A stretch of DNA of 64,000 bases. Source: Euborellia annulipes. Taxonomy: Eukaryota > Arthropoda > Insecta > Dermaptera > Anisolabididae. Shown here piece by piece: positions 21,491-32,859 of the stretch; position 1 is the first letter of the stretch; every line of letters begins with the position of its first letter. The position numbers and the translations under genes are program-made. The DNA lies in assembly GCA_023213315.1 (NCBI GenBank), contig JAKCPI010011581.1, forward strand, positions 1 through 64,000, written 5' to 3'. The notes under the pieces are model-generated. The model was given only the letters and a program-made list of their open reading frames with translations. It had not been told where the DNA came from and searched no databases.

Positions 21491-22369
21491 ATCTTTTGAG
21501 TTTTTGTGTGTGCAAATCCTTGTGACAATATGTCAAATAATCAAATAATTGTAGAGCTATGAAATCGGTTCACTCATTTGTAGTAATTTGTAATAACGGA
21601 TATTTTTCTTTATTATTTCGATGAAATCAGAGAGAAAATTTTGGAATTCTTAAATAAATTGTAAAAATCTAAACTATTGTGTGAGAAAGTTCAAAAGCTA
21701 TTTTTGTTATTCTCCCCCATCCCCCTCTACTACTCACTCTCTTAGAATACAGGACTGTAGACAGTGGGGACAATTTCCGTAGCACAAAAAATTTGGTTAT
21801 TATAAAAAGAGTTCATAATTTTTTTTCAATTATTTCTAACGTTTATCAGATCAGAAACCTCTTTCATTTTCTTATACAATATATACTTTTTTTTATTAGA
21901 TAGTAGATAAAGCAGGAGTGATAAAAAGTTGTTAAAAAGTTTCTTACACGTTGCTCTAACTCCTACAATTTTAACCTTGGAAAACATTTAGCTCAAACAA
22001 TCACACTCAATGGCTTATGGAAAATGAAAAGTTACAAATGAACTAGGTTAAATCATTTTAGCATATTTTTATTTAAATAATTTAAAGATAACACGAATTT
22101 TATTGATTTTTGTTTTGAAATAAATGATTCAATTAAAGAAGAATTCTTAAACTTAGCACAGAATTAAACATTGTGCAGAACAACGAACTGTTTAAGGTGT
22201 TCAGAGACATATTTTCAAACTATGAAAACTGCGTTGTCAGCACATTTATCTTTTGATTGTGGTCCTGTCCAAACGGGTGCTCGGCTCGTTATTCTGTTCG
22301 TCGTCGGGATTTAGGAATCAATGAAACATTAAAATAAAATTTCCAGTTTTTTAATAATGATTCATTAAC

Positions 22370-22655
22370 AGGTGTGTGAATTATTTTGCTGAATGCAAAT
22401 CGCTCGCTTCTCCAAGTATTTGTATTACGGGCAAAATATTTTGATCTACATATTTGAAATACAAATACTTAAAACTTTGAAATACAAAATACAAATATAT
22501 TTCAAATTTTGTATTTCAATTCCTATTTGAATAATGCCCTGCCATTAAGCTTATAAAATAAATATAATTTACAAAAGTCTGATAAATCTCGCGGACCGCA
22601 AATATGTTCAAGATGGGCCGCATGGAGCCCACAGAGGTTGGCCACCCCTGATTTA
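22370..22655. repeat. Possible hAT-like fragment
   Basis: The right end GTTGGCCACCCCTG, preceded by a GGGCCGCATGG segment, is typical of hAT-like ends. A matching left end (CAGGTGTGTGAATTATT at about 22370) is uncertain. Confidence 0.35.
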
Positions 22656-22659
22656 AGGA

Positions 22660-23690
22660 TGTAAAAATAACAAATATGGACAGAAAATGTAGTCAAGCCT
22701 TATATATCTATTTTCTTCAGGATCAAATTACAAAGAACTTTGTACTTTCTCACTAAAAATTATATATATATAAATGTTAATTTTTCATCTGATATTCATT
22801 AGTTGTTTGATATCTTAAACCTATATTGGCTATATCAAACAATCTTTTTTAATAGGAAAATTTAATTAATTTTTTTCACCTAATTCAATAAAAGTGAAAA
22901 ATCTGATGTTCATAATCTAATTTTATGAGTTTAATTAAAGGATAAAAACGAGAAAAATCCTAAAGTAAATTTTAATATTATCGTTATTATATTATTATAC
23001 TTTTACTTCATAAAAATAATTTTAATTTTATAACTTTCTTCCGAAAACAAGACCAAAACTTGTTTTTGTGCTATTTCTAAAGATAATGGAAATCTTATTT
23101 AATGTTAAATACTTTAAATAAAAATACTTTAATAACAAAAATTGAGGTTTAAAGTAAATATAATAGAATTGAGATATTTGATAGTCAATTTCTTTATAGG
23201 GAAATATATTTATATTAAAAAATGGTATAAAATATCAGCGGTAAAAGGAGGACTATATATATTTTAGAATAGAGATGAAGGGAAAAGTATATAAATCACT
23301 AAATTAGATTTTGATACCTGATACATATTTCGGAATATGATTTATTTATGGTGAAAACAAACTCAAGTTCATTTATATCTATAAATTATCGCCGTGGAAA
23401 TCTTAATCTTCCAAAATATTTTTATAAACTTATTTAATATTGATTGATAGATTGATAATCTAGTGTTTATATAATATATGATGGCCACATTAATGTTTGT
23501 TTGTGAATCTGGGCACACAATGCCTATGACCCCTTAAATTTTCCAATGGCATATAATGAATTCATTAATTATTTAATTTGTGTAAGAGCTTAGTGATGTT
23601 GACATTGACAATCTTTAAAACCAGGAGCTCACATCACAGCCAGTTCTGTAAAAATTTATTTTTAAACCAATGAAATAATTAACATGACTG
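22660..23690. other. AT-rich stretch, nothing recognised
   Basis: No element ends or coding sequence are supported. Confidence 0.4.
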
Positions 23691-23868
23691 TGTTTTTACT
23701 TTCTCTTACCTATGTATATATTATATAATATATTTATAGAGAGAAAGTATTGCATTCATGTCAAAAATTCGATGGATATACACGTTTTGAGGTCTCCTGA
23801 GTCTAAAAAAGTGGTTTTCGCAACATGGTCTGTCTGTCTGTCTTTCTGTGGGTGTGTTTAATTTAAAT

Positions 23869-24101
23869 CAGGGATGTCAAACTCGCGGCCCGCGAGCCGC
23901 ATGCGGTCCGATATGGACATTTTTGCGTCCCAGTCAATATATCCGACGCCAAGTAAAAAAAAAATAGAAATGTGAATTAGAAACGAAACCAGCATATAAA
24001 ATTATAACATACTTTATTTATAAACTTTTTTTTTTTACGGCCCACCTAAAGTTAAGCATTGTTTATTTGATCCAAGTTAGCTTTTGAGTTTGACACCCCT
24101 G
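23869..24101. mobile_element. hAT-like non-autonomous element
   Basis: Ends CAGGGATGTCAAACTC and GAGTTTGACACCCCTG are flanked by ATTTAAAT and ATTTAAAG (7 of 8 identical). It carries GCGGCCCGCGAGCCGC, which can form a hairpin. Confidence 0.75.
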
Positions 24102-24439
24102 ATTTAAAGCATGAAGGAATTGAGCTAGGCGGTTGAAATATTATATTTAAGTTAGGTACCCTCCTGAGGCGTGAAAATAAGCTTTTAATCCAAATCGGCC
24201 AAAAAGTACTAGTACTTTACTGATGTAATTTTTCAGTTTTTTTCGATTTTCTGAAAATTCACTCAAACGATTTTGATTAAAATTCAAAAATCGATTATTT
24301 TTTACATGCTCTTTAGAATGTTTATTCTCATTTTGCTCTCCAAATTGTTGAAGGCCACTTTACTCTTGTACTTCATAGGAAAGATAGGAGAAATGGTTGC
24401 TATGATAACAAAATATAAATATAAATTAATTTGTATGCT

Positions 24440-24543
24440 GGGTATGTGAGATTGGAGTTGGGAGGGAAACGGATATCGAAACGTCTGCTTGAATAAAAGT
24501 GTAAAGGTGTTCGACAACGCTGGTTTTATTCCTCCCAACTCCA
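24440..24543 (+). repeat. Ribozyme-family fragment related to 418..535
   Basis: Complementary ends (TTGGAGTTGGGAGG and CCTCCCAACTCCAA) bracket CGAAACGTCTGC and AAAGTGTAAAGGTGTTCGAC, which match 445..490. The CTGAAGA half is missing, so the ribozyme core is incomplete. Confidence 0.55.
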
Positions 24544-24583
24544 AAATATAAATATTTTCCCATGTTTATAAATTTGACATCTT

Positions 24584-24826
24584 GTTAGCGTGCTAACCTC
24601 GTAAACCAAACGTCGCGGGTTCGGACCCCAGGCAGTCCGATGATTTTATTTAAGCCATTTGGATACCAAATGGCTTAAATAAGAATGCCTGGACCCCTAA
24701 TATGTGCATATTATCAATAACGGATATCGTTAAAGTCTTATATGGTCTGAGTTGCCGACAAGACAGTTTGAATGTGTGTGTGAGTGTGAATGAGAAAAAA
24801 AGTGTGAGTGTTAAAAAAAAAAAAAA
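24584..24826 (+). repeat. SINE-1 with 10-bp duplication
   Basis: TTGACATCTT is duplicated at 24574..24583 and 24827..24836. The order is a truncated tRNA-like head (GTTAGCGTGCTAA, then GCGGGTTCGGACCCC with a good B box), a hairpin (AAGCCATTTGG ATA CCAAATGGCTT), a body, a TG-rich part and a poly-A tail of 14. This copy defines the family. Confidence 0.8.
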
Positions 24827-24979
24827 TTGACATCTTTAATTCTAATATATATATATTAGCGGAAACTAAATATATCTCGACACAAAAAATCTGGTGTGTC
24901 AAGCACAGTACACAACTTTATTTTACCAAAGATAAGATAAAGTTGTAAACTGTGCGACCAATCACACCAGGTTTTTTTG

Positions 24980-25050
24980 TTTTTGGGCCAAGCGCCACAT
25001 GGCTCCCGGGAATCGAACCAGGGTCTCCAATCGTTTCGAAGGCATCGGAA
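24980..25050 (-). repeat. tRNA-like B-box segment
   Basis: On the minus strand it reads GGAGACCCTGG, a perfect B box GGTTCGATTCC, then CGGGAGCCATGTGG. No matching A box or cloverleaf was found, so it is called a SINE or tRNA remnant only. Confidence 0.4.
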
Positions 25051-26220
25051 AAATATTTAACAATGAAATGATGTTTAATAATCGAATGTCAAAAATGTAT
25101 AGAATTAGACTAAATTTAGGCCTCATCCATTCAAAAATTGGCTACCAATCATTTAAAATAATAGAATTTTCCTATTTGCCACGAAAAACATTTATATCAT
25201 ACATGTATTATTTTACTAAAATTGATTAAGAAAATATAAGAAAAAAATTAGAAAATTTATTGTATGTAGGCTAATTTTAATTTTGTATTTTAGAAAATAT
25301 ATCATTGTTTCCCCGATGTCACCTCTCCGTGCATTATGGCTTGGGATTAAACTGAGGATTACCATTCAGCAGAAGGCGAGGACTATTCGAAATAAACGAT
25401 CAAAAAAAAAAAAAAAAAAAAAAACGACGACGAAAAACTCTTCAAACAACATAAATACACTTGAAAATCCTACTCAACATCGACAAATGCAAACAACAAG
25501 AGATAAAAGATTCTTGGTCAACTTCTCATTCTTTCATTCGTGGAATATTTTTTTTTTTTTTTTGATGGAATTTATGCAAAGGTATTTTATTTAAAGTTGG
25601 GCAAATTTTTTTTTTTAAGTTTGAGAAAATGAGATATTTTAATTTAAATCTTCAGTAGTATTTAGTATAATTATTTTTGAAAAACGATAACGATTGGAAT
25701 TGAATCAAAAATTATTTACCAGACTTGTCTTATTTTCTCATAATACAATTTTTTTCTACATTTAAATTCTATTGGGAAGTGGAGAAATTTTAAAAACCAA
25801 TTTTTTTAAACAGGCTTAATTTACCAAATTGGTCAAAACATTATCCCTTTGTGTGCTTGAAAGATATTTCGGATCAATTTTATTAACTTATCATCAGTCA
25901 TTGATCTTAATTAAGTCCACAGAGTGAGTTAGGGCATAAAAGATGTATGAAAGTGTTTTATGTGCAATTCGATACTCTTGTATTGACTTATTTTTGGTTT
26001 TCTGATGATCGGACTATAAAATTGACACGAAACATGTCGGTTTCTTTTAAAACTTTTACCTTGCACCTTTATTATTTATCTAAAAGAAAGTTGTGATTCT
26101 TCGATCAATATTGACTGAATACTCAACAATTTTTAATGAAAATTAATTATATTTTTGCATTTTTAATAACATCCCCTGGCCTCTGGGAATTGAACCTGGA
26201 ATCTCCAGCCTATCCTTTCC
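25051..26220. other. AT-rich stretch, nothing firm
   Basis: An acceptor-like TTTTGTATTTTAG at 25281..25293 precedes a frame open to TAA at 25592, but the frame runs through a poly-A tract. A second B box (GGTTCAATTCC) lies on the minus strand at about 26194..26204. Confidence 0.3.
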
Positions 26221-26224
26221 TTTG

Positions 26225-26464
26225 CTCTAGGCAAGTGATGCCAGCGAACCTATTCTATGACCCACCTATTCTATGACCCACGATTGCTACTCACAGAAAC
26301 TCGCCTAAAAAAGTTGCACTTGAAGGTGAAAAGAGACGCATTTTTAAATCGTCAAACCACTAAGCCAATTAAATTTTAAAAATACTATTTTTGCATTTTT
26401 AATAACATCCCCTGGCCCACTTAAAAACACGTCTCAAAAAAGGTTCGCCATCCCTGCTCTAGGC
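26225..26464. mobile_element. hAT-like element with CTCTAGGC duplication
   Basis: CTCTAGGC lies at 26225..26232 and 26457..26464. The right end GGTTCGCCATCCCTG and left end GATGCCAGCGAACC are imperfect inverted repeats. The left part has a tandem CTATTCTATGACCCAC pair. TTTTTGCATTTTTAATAACA also occurs just outside on the left, so a local duplication occurred. Confidence 0.55.
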
Positions 26465-26863
26465 CATCAGACCCTTACATTAACAAATACATGCAGTTCT
26501 CTACCCAGAGAATGTTGATGTGGACGAGATCCAGAGGTCTTGAGCAAACACACGGTGCTCTGGATATCCCAAGGGACTTTTTGGTTCACCAACAAATAAA
26601 CATACTCATAAAATTTGTTAAATACTCCATGACTTATCAAGTCCGAATCGTGGCATTCATTGAAGATAAATGAGACCTTCAGCGCCAGAACGGCCTAACC
26701 CACATTTTTCACTTTTTGGTTTTATGCCTTAACATTATCCTCATAACTTATATTTTAAACTACCTTTTTAAACTTCTCGTTTTTGAGTAGTGAGGATATG
26801 CAAGGCAGCCAAAAGCAATAAAGAAAATTATATTTATCTTTAGCTTTATTTCAAACGTTTGTC

Positions 26864-26895
26864 GACCTTTCGGCCGATATTCAGGCCTTCATCAC
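26864..26895 (-). ncRNA. Degenerate hammerhead-like motif in E5 left arm
   Basis: On the minus strand it reads GTGATGA, A, stem GGCC...GGCC, GAAAG, GTC. C3 and the first stem III pair are changed, so it is probably inactive. Confidence 0.45.
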
Positions 26896-26991
26896 TATTG
26901 AACCGACGAATCATCCGACGAATGTTCGCTCAAACGCATTGCCAGGAGTTGCCAAGAGCATCTATGAGCTCGAGGCAAACAGCCCTTTGTC

Positions 26992-27023
26992 CTGACGAAG
27001 GCTGGAATATCGGCCGAAACGTT
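26992..27023 (+). ncRNA. Hammerhead-like ribozyme with complete stem I
   Basis: The core is CTGACGA, A, a 6-bp stem II (GGCTGG, AATA loop, TCGGCC), GAAAC, GTT. TTTGTC before the core pairs perfectly with GACAAA after the triplet, giving a 6-bp stem I. All core positions are canonical. Only stem III is minimal (2 bp, no loop), the feature that makes this class act as dimers. Confidence 0.75.
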
Positions 27024-27164
27024 GACAAACGTATGAAATAAAGCTAAAGATAAATATAATTTTCTTTATTGCTTTTGGCTGCCTTGGATATCCTCACTAC
27101 TCAATATATATTTAGCCACTCCTCCTGAAACTTCTCGTTTTTATTATATAGATTTCAGCACATG

Positions 27165-27557
27165 CATAGGCGCCGGAACTGGGGGGGGGGCAAGGGTACA
27201 TTGTCCCCCCTGGCATCCTACAGGGGGGGGCAGAGGGGGGCAAAATTTCTTCTTTTATTTCATTTATTATTAAAAATGATATATTTTTACTTTTGAAAAA
27301 TAAAATCTTCTAAATTAAAAGAGTAAGAAATTCATTTTTTTTCAAATTTCTTCCAAAAATTTTTGAAAAATCACTACCAAATTTTTTAAAATTTTAATTT
27401 TATTAAAATTGTGATTTTATTTAAAATTTTTAAAGTTTTATAGTAGATTTGTTTTTGTTTTATACTATTTGAACATATTAAATTATTTTAATTTTCTAAA
27501 AAAAAATTTTTTTGCCCCCCCCCCCCCCCCTGATTCAAATTCGTTCCGGCGCCCCTG
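27165..27557. mobile_element. hAT-like element with 8-bp duplication
   Basis: AGCACATG lies at 27157..27164 and 27558..27565. The ends read CATAGGCGCCGGAACTGGG and GTTCCGGCGCCCCTG. The interior has long G and C runs. The same family occurs at 47651..48010. Confidence 0.8.
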
Positions 27558-27569
27558 AGCACATGTACA

Positions 27570-29200
27570 TACTCTACTACTTACCTGTACTACTCTGGAA
27601 AATAGATACTAAGGCATAAAACAAATAAATACCATGGTAGATCTCAAAAATTATTTACTTGATTAATATTCATAAGATCATCATAAAAATTTAATTAAAT
27701 GTATACAAGGCAGGCGCGCTACCTACTACACCAAGCCCTAGGGCCGTTAAAGATGCCTTTATAAATCTATTAAATACTAATCTATTTTCTGATTTGGGGT
27801 ATACTTCATCACATAGTTCTTTATGAGACTCATTCAAATAATTCATTTGTCATTTTAGATTCTAAATTTGATAATTCATCTTTATTCCTCTACTTACAAA
27901 ACATATTTACTTATACATACGTATTATTAAAATTTATCAGTATTTTACATATTACCCAAAACAATATTGTTGTTTGATAAATCAGAATGCATTGAGAAAA
28001 CAGTCATATTTATATTTAATCGGTGCTTGAAATTCAACAACAGTTCTTTAATCCTCTCTTTTTGCTTACTCACCCTCTCTCTCTCTAAAATGATTTTCCA
28101 AATCCATATAGCTCTTTTGTTGGTTCACTGCACGTGTTTATGCTTTTTCTGTTTATATGTATGTGTGTTAATTTAATTTCCATATATGATAATTGATGTT
28201 GCCTTGTCAATTCAATAATTTTTTTTTGTTGTACTGTTCTTTGTCAAAGATTATTGAGTTTTATTTCCGTTAAATGCCTACAACACCGCCACCACCTCGA
28301 TTAAACGAATCCACTAGATGTCATTCATTCATTCAAGTGCGCTAGGTATTTAGAATTTTTCAAAAAAATAATAAAACCAATAGAATAAATCATCTATAAA
28401 TATTTGATTGCTGAAAAAAAAAATTCATTGCTTTGTTTGTAACCTTTTTTTTATTATTTATTGTTTTAAAAAATTAATATTCTTAAGTGCTAAACTCAAT
28501 GTTCACAAAAATTATTTTAATAAAATAAATTTCTCTCTATTATCAAATTGTATTACAAGTGGAAATTACACTATATTAGCATAGGGAACGACATAATAAA
28601 TATTTACCTTAATATGTACAGTATATATAGACATATGTCTTTAGGGGCTAAGTTTATAATATTATCATACCCTCTGACAGAGAAGGGAGTGACTAGCCAG
28701 GGGATAAATCCCCTAGGGTCAGGGCTTCTGAGAGGGCTTGAGAGAAAAAAGAAAACAATTTTAATTATAAATTGTTGATTGATTTTTAATAACCAATACA
28801 TTTTTAAATAACTTTTTAATGTATATTTATGGTGGGGATCCTATTACTCAATAAACTCTCAGAGACTCTGGATTTATTATATTTATATTAATATTAATAT
28901 ATCAACTTATTAAAGCCTTTTTGAAATAGTTGGTTTTTCAAACAGCGACCAATAGAGTATATCATTTAAGATAAGCAAATTTATGAGATGAATTTGTGTT
29001 TGATTGGTCAAATTGTGCCCTTTTATTCGATTAAAACTCAAATTCATCTCGCAAATTTCCTTGTCTTTATATATATATTGTGAAAGTGGATGCTTAAGCT
29101 CCAAGGATGATGACTTGTGGTCCCAAGCAACCAGGAAAAACATGGGAAAAAGTAAAGGAAAAATAATGGATTTTAGAGATTAGGCTTTCTCAGCTGTTAT
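27570..29200. other. AT-rich stretch with a SINE-1 head
   Basis: A SINE-1 head fragment (minus strand, 27699..27746; GGGCTTGGTGTAGTAGGTAG and GCGCCTGCCTTGTATAC) is the only recognised repeat. No ORF between 27.9 and 29.2 kb has a recognisable product. Confidence 0.4.
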
Positions 29201-29255
29201 CATTAATAAAAGAATTTGATTTTCGGTTTAACTGTGATTTATTTGTAAAAATTAC

Positions 29256-29290
29256 AACGATTCGGCCACTCATTCTGTGGCCTTCTTCAG
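29256..29290 (-). ncRNA. Hammerhead-like motif with strong stem II
   Basis: On the minus strand it reads CTGAAGA, A, a perfect 6-bp stem II (GGCCAC against GTGGCC), GAATC, GTT. A15.1 is changed to T, breaking the A-U pair of stem III. Confidence 0.5.
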
Positions 29291-29407
29291 GTACAATTCA
29301 GCTAAGATTACAAGGGTTGTTACTTCTGTGACAATCTCATTTGATTTGACTTCAAAGAGATTGTCACAGATATAACAACCTAATTTGTAATCTTAGTTTA
29401 ATTGTAC

Positions 29408-29441
29408 CTGAATAAGCCACAGAATAAGTGGCGGAAACGTT
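29408..29441 (+). ncRNA. Hammerhead-like motif, opposite arm
   Basis: It reads CTGAATA (G8 changed), A, stem GCCAC against GTGGC, then GAAAC and GTT. Each arm therefore has a different inactivating change while stem II remains paired. Confidence 0.45.
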
Positions 29442-29505
29442 GAAATTTTATAATGGATAAACTGTGGTTTATTTGTAAAAATTTCAACGATTGCTTTTAG
29501 AGGTT

Positions 29506-29790
29506 GTGGTTGTGATATGATTATAATGGAGAAATGGAGATATCAGCCAAATTGGAAAGATCTAGGCTCAATAAAACTCCCAGAATAAGATATTTCGGCC
29601 TGAATTTATTTGGCCATTATTGGGAATTATTATCTCTGAGCTTGGGCACAGGAGCCATATAATTTTGTATGAAGTAAAAAAATTTTAATATTGACAAATC
29701 CTGCGTTAATCACACGTGCACTTGCATTATGTGTATAATTCACAATAACTCAATATGGGCAAATAAATTCAGGCCGAAAGGATTTAAGAA
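29506..29790. repeat. Ribozyme-family repeat, inverted, no intact core
   Basis: It starts GGTTGTGGTTGTGATATG (tail-like) and has ATCAGCCAAATTGG, ACTCCCAGAATAAGA and TTTCGGCCTGAATTTATTT, with an inverted CAAATAAATTCAGGCCGAAA at the right end. It is homologous to 1330..1470 plus 1863..1930. Confidence 0.5.
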
Positions 29791-30039
29791 GATGCTTGTT
29801 AAGATTCTTAGATATAAAAGTTTTAAGATTCTAGGCTTTGGAAAAGATAGAGACAGGAAGCTAAACTAGAACAGATATCTGAAAATTTGTTCATTTTAAA
29901 AATTTAAATTTTAATCTTTTTCTTTATTATGCTCGACACCTCCCGTCTAGTTCTCATTTATTCATCTAATTAAATTCATATGATGATGAATTTATTCAAA
30001 TTTAATTGTTTAAGAGTTAATCATTGTTTTTTTTTTCAG

Positions 30040-30162
30040 AAATAAAAAAGATAACATACGAGTAATCGAAAAAACTTATGGTCTTCATATTATGGAAAAT
30101 ATATCATTCTACCGACCAGGCAAAAACATTGAATGGATTAACAACTTTTTACTTAAAAATTT
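30040..30162 (+). CDS. Candidate internal exon
   Basis: The acceptor TTTTTTTTTTCAG and donor GTAAGTA enclose 123 nt that are open in one frame (1 nt, 40 codons, 2 nt). The peptide includes RVIEKTYGLHIMENISFYR and GKNIEWINNFLL and is not low complexity. Its phase fits the candidate exon at 40940, which would supply the third base of a Leu codon. I recognise no domain. Expression and homology are unknown. Confidence 0.35.
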
Positions 30163-30199
30163 GTAAGTAAATATAAGTATTTGTTTTCATAATTCTCAC

Positions 30200-30940
30200 T
30201 TTAATTTAGAATTTACCATTTCACTTTCAAAAGTTTTTTAATTATCTTATTAATTCTGTATAATTTTATAAATTCGATATTTCTTCGTTTTATTTACTTA
30301 AATATGCAGAACGATTGGTGCAAGTCCTCTAAGTTTTTGTCTCCCTCTCTACACCTACTTGGTGGCGGTTTTAGACAACCCCAATCCCTCACCACCACAA
30401 GAGTAGAGAGAATTCCACCCTCCAAAGTCGACCATCGTGAGGCAAACCGCTATCCTAGCAAAAACACGTATTAATTAAGTGTGATTAATTAACGTACTTT
30501 GCCCCACCCACTCATTCAAGTTGTGGCCACCAGTGCAACTCTCGCCTTCCAAAGTAAATTAGTTTTTTATTATCATGTTTAGATTTAATATTACTATCTA
30601 TTATAAAAAATTAATAAATTATTCCTTTTCTCGAAGATAAAAAATTTTTTCTTGGTAAATAATTAAAATAAAACTAAATAACTTTAACGCGACACTTTTT
30701 TTTTTTTATATTTCGAGCAACAGACGATGTTTCTCATTTAAAATTGAGTTTCATTTTCCTGCCGAGCAAAAAACTTAAATATACATTGAAAGCAAAGGAT
30801 CTTTTAAAATTTATAAATTATAAATTTTAATGATTCAAAGGAAATTGAAAATTATATAAAAAGAGGCGACTCAAATAAATTAAACTCTTATAGCTCTCAA
30901 AAAAATTGTATTGAATTTAGGGTTGAAAATAAGCATTATT
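30200..30940. other. AT-rich stretch, nothing recognised
   Basis: A GC-richer patch at 30300..30550 (CAACCCCAATCCCTCACC) shows no repeat relative or coding frame. Confidence 0.35.
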
Positions 30941-30944
30941 CTCT

Positions 30945-31790
30945 AAAAATCTGGTGTGATTGTCGCACAGCACACAACTTACCCTTCGGCAAGAGAAAGT
31001 TGTGTTCTGTGCTTTTCACACCAGATTTTTTGTGTCGACATATATTTAGTTTCCAACAGTACGGTACATTCGAATTTCAAGATGTAAAATTTATAAGTAT
31101 GTATTTATATTTTGTTACCATAGCAATCTTTTCTCCTATCCTTCCTATGAAGTAAAAGATTAAAGTGGTCTTCAGAAGATTTCAATGGCGAAATGAGAAT
31201 ATACATTTTAAAGAGCATCTAAAAAATAATTGATTTTTTAATTTTAATCACAATCGTTGGACCGAATTTTGAGAAAATCGAAAAAAACTGAAAAACTACA
31301 TCAGTAAAGTACTAGTACTTTTTGGACGATTTTGATCAAAAGCTTATTTTCACGCCCTTGGTGGGTGTCCAACTTAAATATAAAATTTCAACCTCCTAGC
31401 TCAATTCCTCTATGCTTTAAATTGAACAGACAGACACACACAAAGACAGACTATGTCGCGAAAACCACATTTTTGGATTCAGGAGACCTCAAAACGTGTA
31501 TATCCATCAAAGTCTCGACATCGAATTTTTGACAATACTTTCTCTCTGTACACTGGCGACGTTTAAAATCAAATTTCGAGAATATTTGTTAAGTGAGCAG
31601 AGGGGGTTGGTTGGATGAATCGCACCTCTTGGGGAGAAGGGAGAGCATACATCTTATATTTTTAACTTGTACTATTCATGTGGTGGTAAATATTCTGTGC
31701 TCCAGGAGGCTCAATAGCCTCAGAGCAAATAAATATCTATCTATCTATCTCTATATATATTACATTTATACATAGGTAAGAGAAAGTAAA
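30945..31790 (-). repeat. Family X copy interrupted by an ATCT-tailed insert
   Basis: The hairpin end is at about 30947..31030 (ATCTGGTGTGATTGTCGCAC ... GTGCTTTTCACACCAGATT). The middle module and ACATCGAATTTTTGAC follow. The terminal palindrome is split: TACTTTCTCTCTGTA at about 31547 and TAGGTAAGAGAAAGTAAAA at about 31772..31790, with an insert between. Confidence 0.7.
31549..31756 (+). mobile_element. Retroelement 3' fragment with ATCT tail
   Basis: It interrupts the family X palindrome and ends AATAGCCTCAGAGCAAATAA followed by four ATCT units. A tetranucleotide tail is typical of RTE-like non-LTR elements. No coding part is left. Confidence 0.4.
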
Positions 31791-31799
31791 AAAGGCTCT

Positions 31800-32635
31800 A
31801 TTTGCACTGGTCGTCGCCGTGAAACATTCACAGCTTTGTCCCAACTGGTCTGCGAATGAGTCCCAAATGGACTACGAGGAGGGTGTCATTATTAAAAAAA
31901 ATGATTGTAAATTTTTAACAATTATTATTAAACCTGTCGCAAATCTCGCCTTCGTCGGGCTTTCCGTCAATTTCTTTCTATGGGACTTGCCCATTTTTTC
32001 CTTTATCCTATGATCATTTTATTGATTAGTTTGGTGTATCCAAAAGAGCAAAATGTCCTGTTGTCGTTGCGATAGCTCTCGAAAAAGGCGACCCCCCCCC
32101 CCCCCCCCCCCGAAACACCAAAAAATACTTTCCGAATATTTTAAGAATTTTTTAAAGTGGTTCACTGGTAAAATTGAAGTGTAAAAGGGGTGGCTTAAAT
32201 TGAATTGGGAAGCTCTGTTCAAGACAATGGCAAAGAATTATTTTTTGCAACCACCCTACTACACTTGCATTGCAACAAAAAATATCTTAAATTGGCAATA
32301 AACTTTTGCGCCGAAGGGCGGGCCCCCTGTCCAGGGAGTGCTGCCCTCTGGCTAGACCACCTCCCTAGGCTAGACCAGGCTAGACAGAAAGCCCGCCATC
32401 TTGATTGATGACGTAACTTTTAGCCATTATAGTGATGTTATAGCATTCTCCAACTAATTTGATAATATATCAAGTTTGTATTTATTAATATTTTAATCTA
32501 TTTAGTTACACGTATTTATCTTTCTTAATTTCAATTTATTTTAAGTGTCCATTTTGATTATGCTATCATAATATTTGACATACTGTAAATATACTTGAAT
32601 AAGGTTAGGTTTTTTCGGTTAATCTTTACCTGATC
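31800..32635. other. Mixed stretch, nothing firm
   Basis: An 18-nt C-run lies at about 32092..32110. A GC-rich patch at 32310..32400 contains CTAGGCTAGACCAGGCTAGA. No family assignment can be supported. Confidence 0.35.
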
Positions 32636-32859
32636 TTTACTATAAGACGCCAGCCAAGCTCGGGTGCTGGTTTACACTTCACCAGTTCACTCTTTTGACA
32701 TTCGCTCTACATTCTCTGATCGTTTTAAATTTTTTGTAATCGAATGAAACCGAACTGCATACCGAAGGACCGAAACAAATAGGTCGGGACCCCTGCAAGC
32801 TGTTTAAAAAAAATTATGGATTCTGGATGACTTGGGTGGCTTGGCGTCTTATAGTAAAA
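32636..32859. mobile_element. MITE with TATAAGACGCC ends
   Basis: Ends TTTACTATAAGACGCCA and TGGCGTCTTATAGTAAA are inverted over about 25 bp. The element is 224 bp with no ORF. TTTAC may be part of the repeat or a target site. Confidence 0.6.

Larger units (their letters stand above)
21056..21600. mobile_element. Foldback made of two transposase 3' ends
   Basis: Arms of about 240 bp face each other around a 50-bp spacer. Each consists of a Tc1/mariner-superfamily terminal repeat (GTTATTACAAATGA) and the C-terminal coding end of a transposase. It looks like a head-to-head deletion product of a full element. Confidence 0.7.
23695..24975 (+). repeat. Family X copy with three nested insertions
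   Basis: It starts with the palindrome TTTACTTTCTCTTACC...GAGAGAAAGTATTG and ends with the hairpin (AAATCTGGTGTGTCAAGCAC ... GCGACCAATCACACCAGG). Inserted within it are a hAT-like element (23869..24101), a ribozyme-family fragment (about 24440..24543) and a SINE-1 (24584..24826). Without them it would be about 0.7 kb. Confidence 0.75.
26785..27127. mobile_element. Inverted ribozyme element E5 with 15-bp duplication
   Basis: AAACTTCTCGTTTTT is duplicated at 26770..26784 and 27128..27142. The arms start GAGTAGTGAGGATAT, include AAGGCAGCCAAAAG and CAATAAAG, and end in a ribozyme core on each strand. The right side has a 25-nt tail whose complement reads GGAGGAGTGGCTAAATAT. The 60-codon ORFs in it are incidental. 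Confidence 0.8.
29225..29500. repeat. Inverted pair of ribozyme repeats
   Basis: The arms contain AATTGTACCTGAA and complement, and GATTGTCACAGA and complement in the spacer region. GTTTATTTGTAAAAATT occurs in the left arm and again after the right arm. A clear target duplication was not found because another family (29506) starts directly to the right. Confidence 0.55.
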
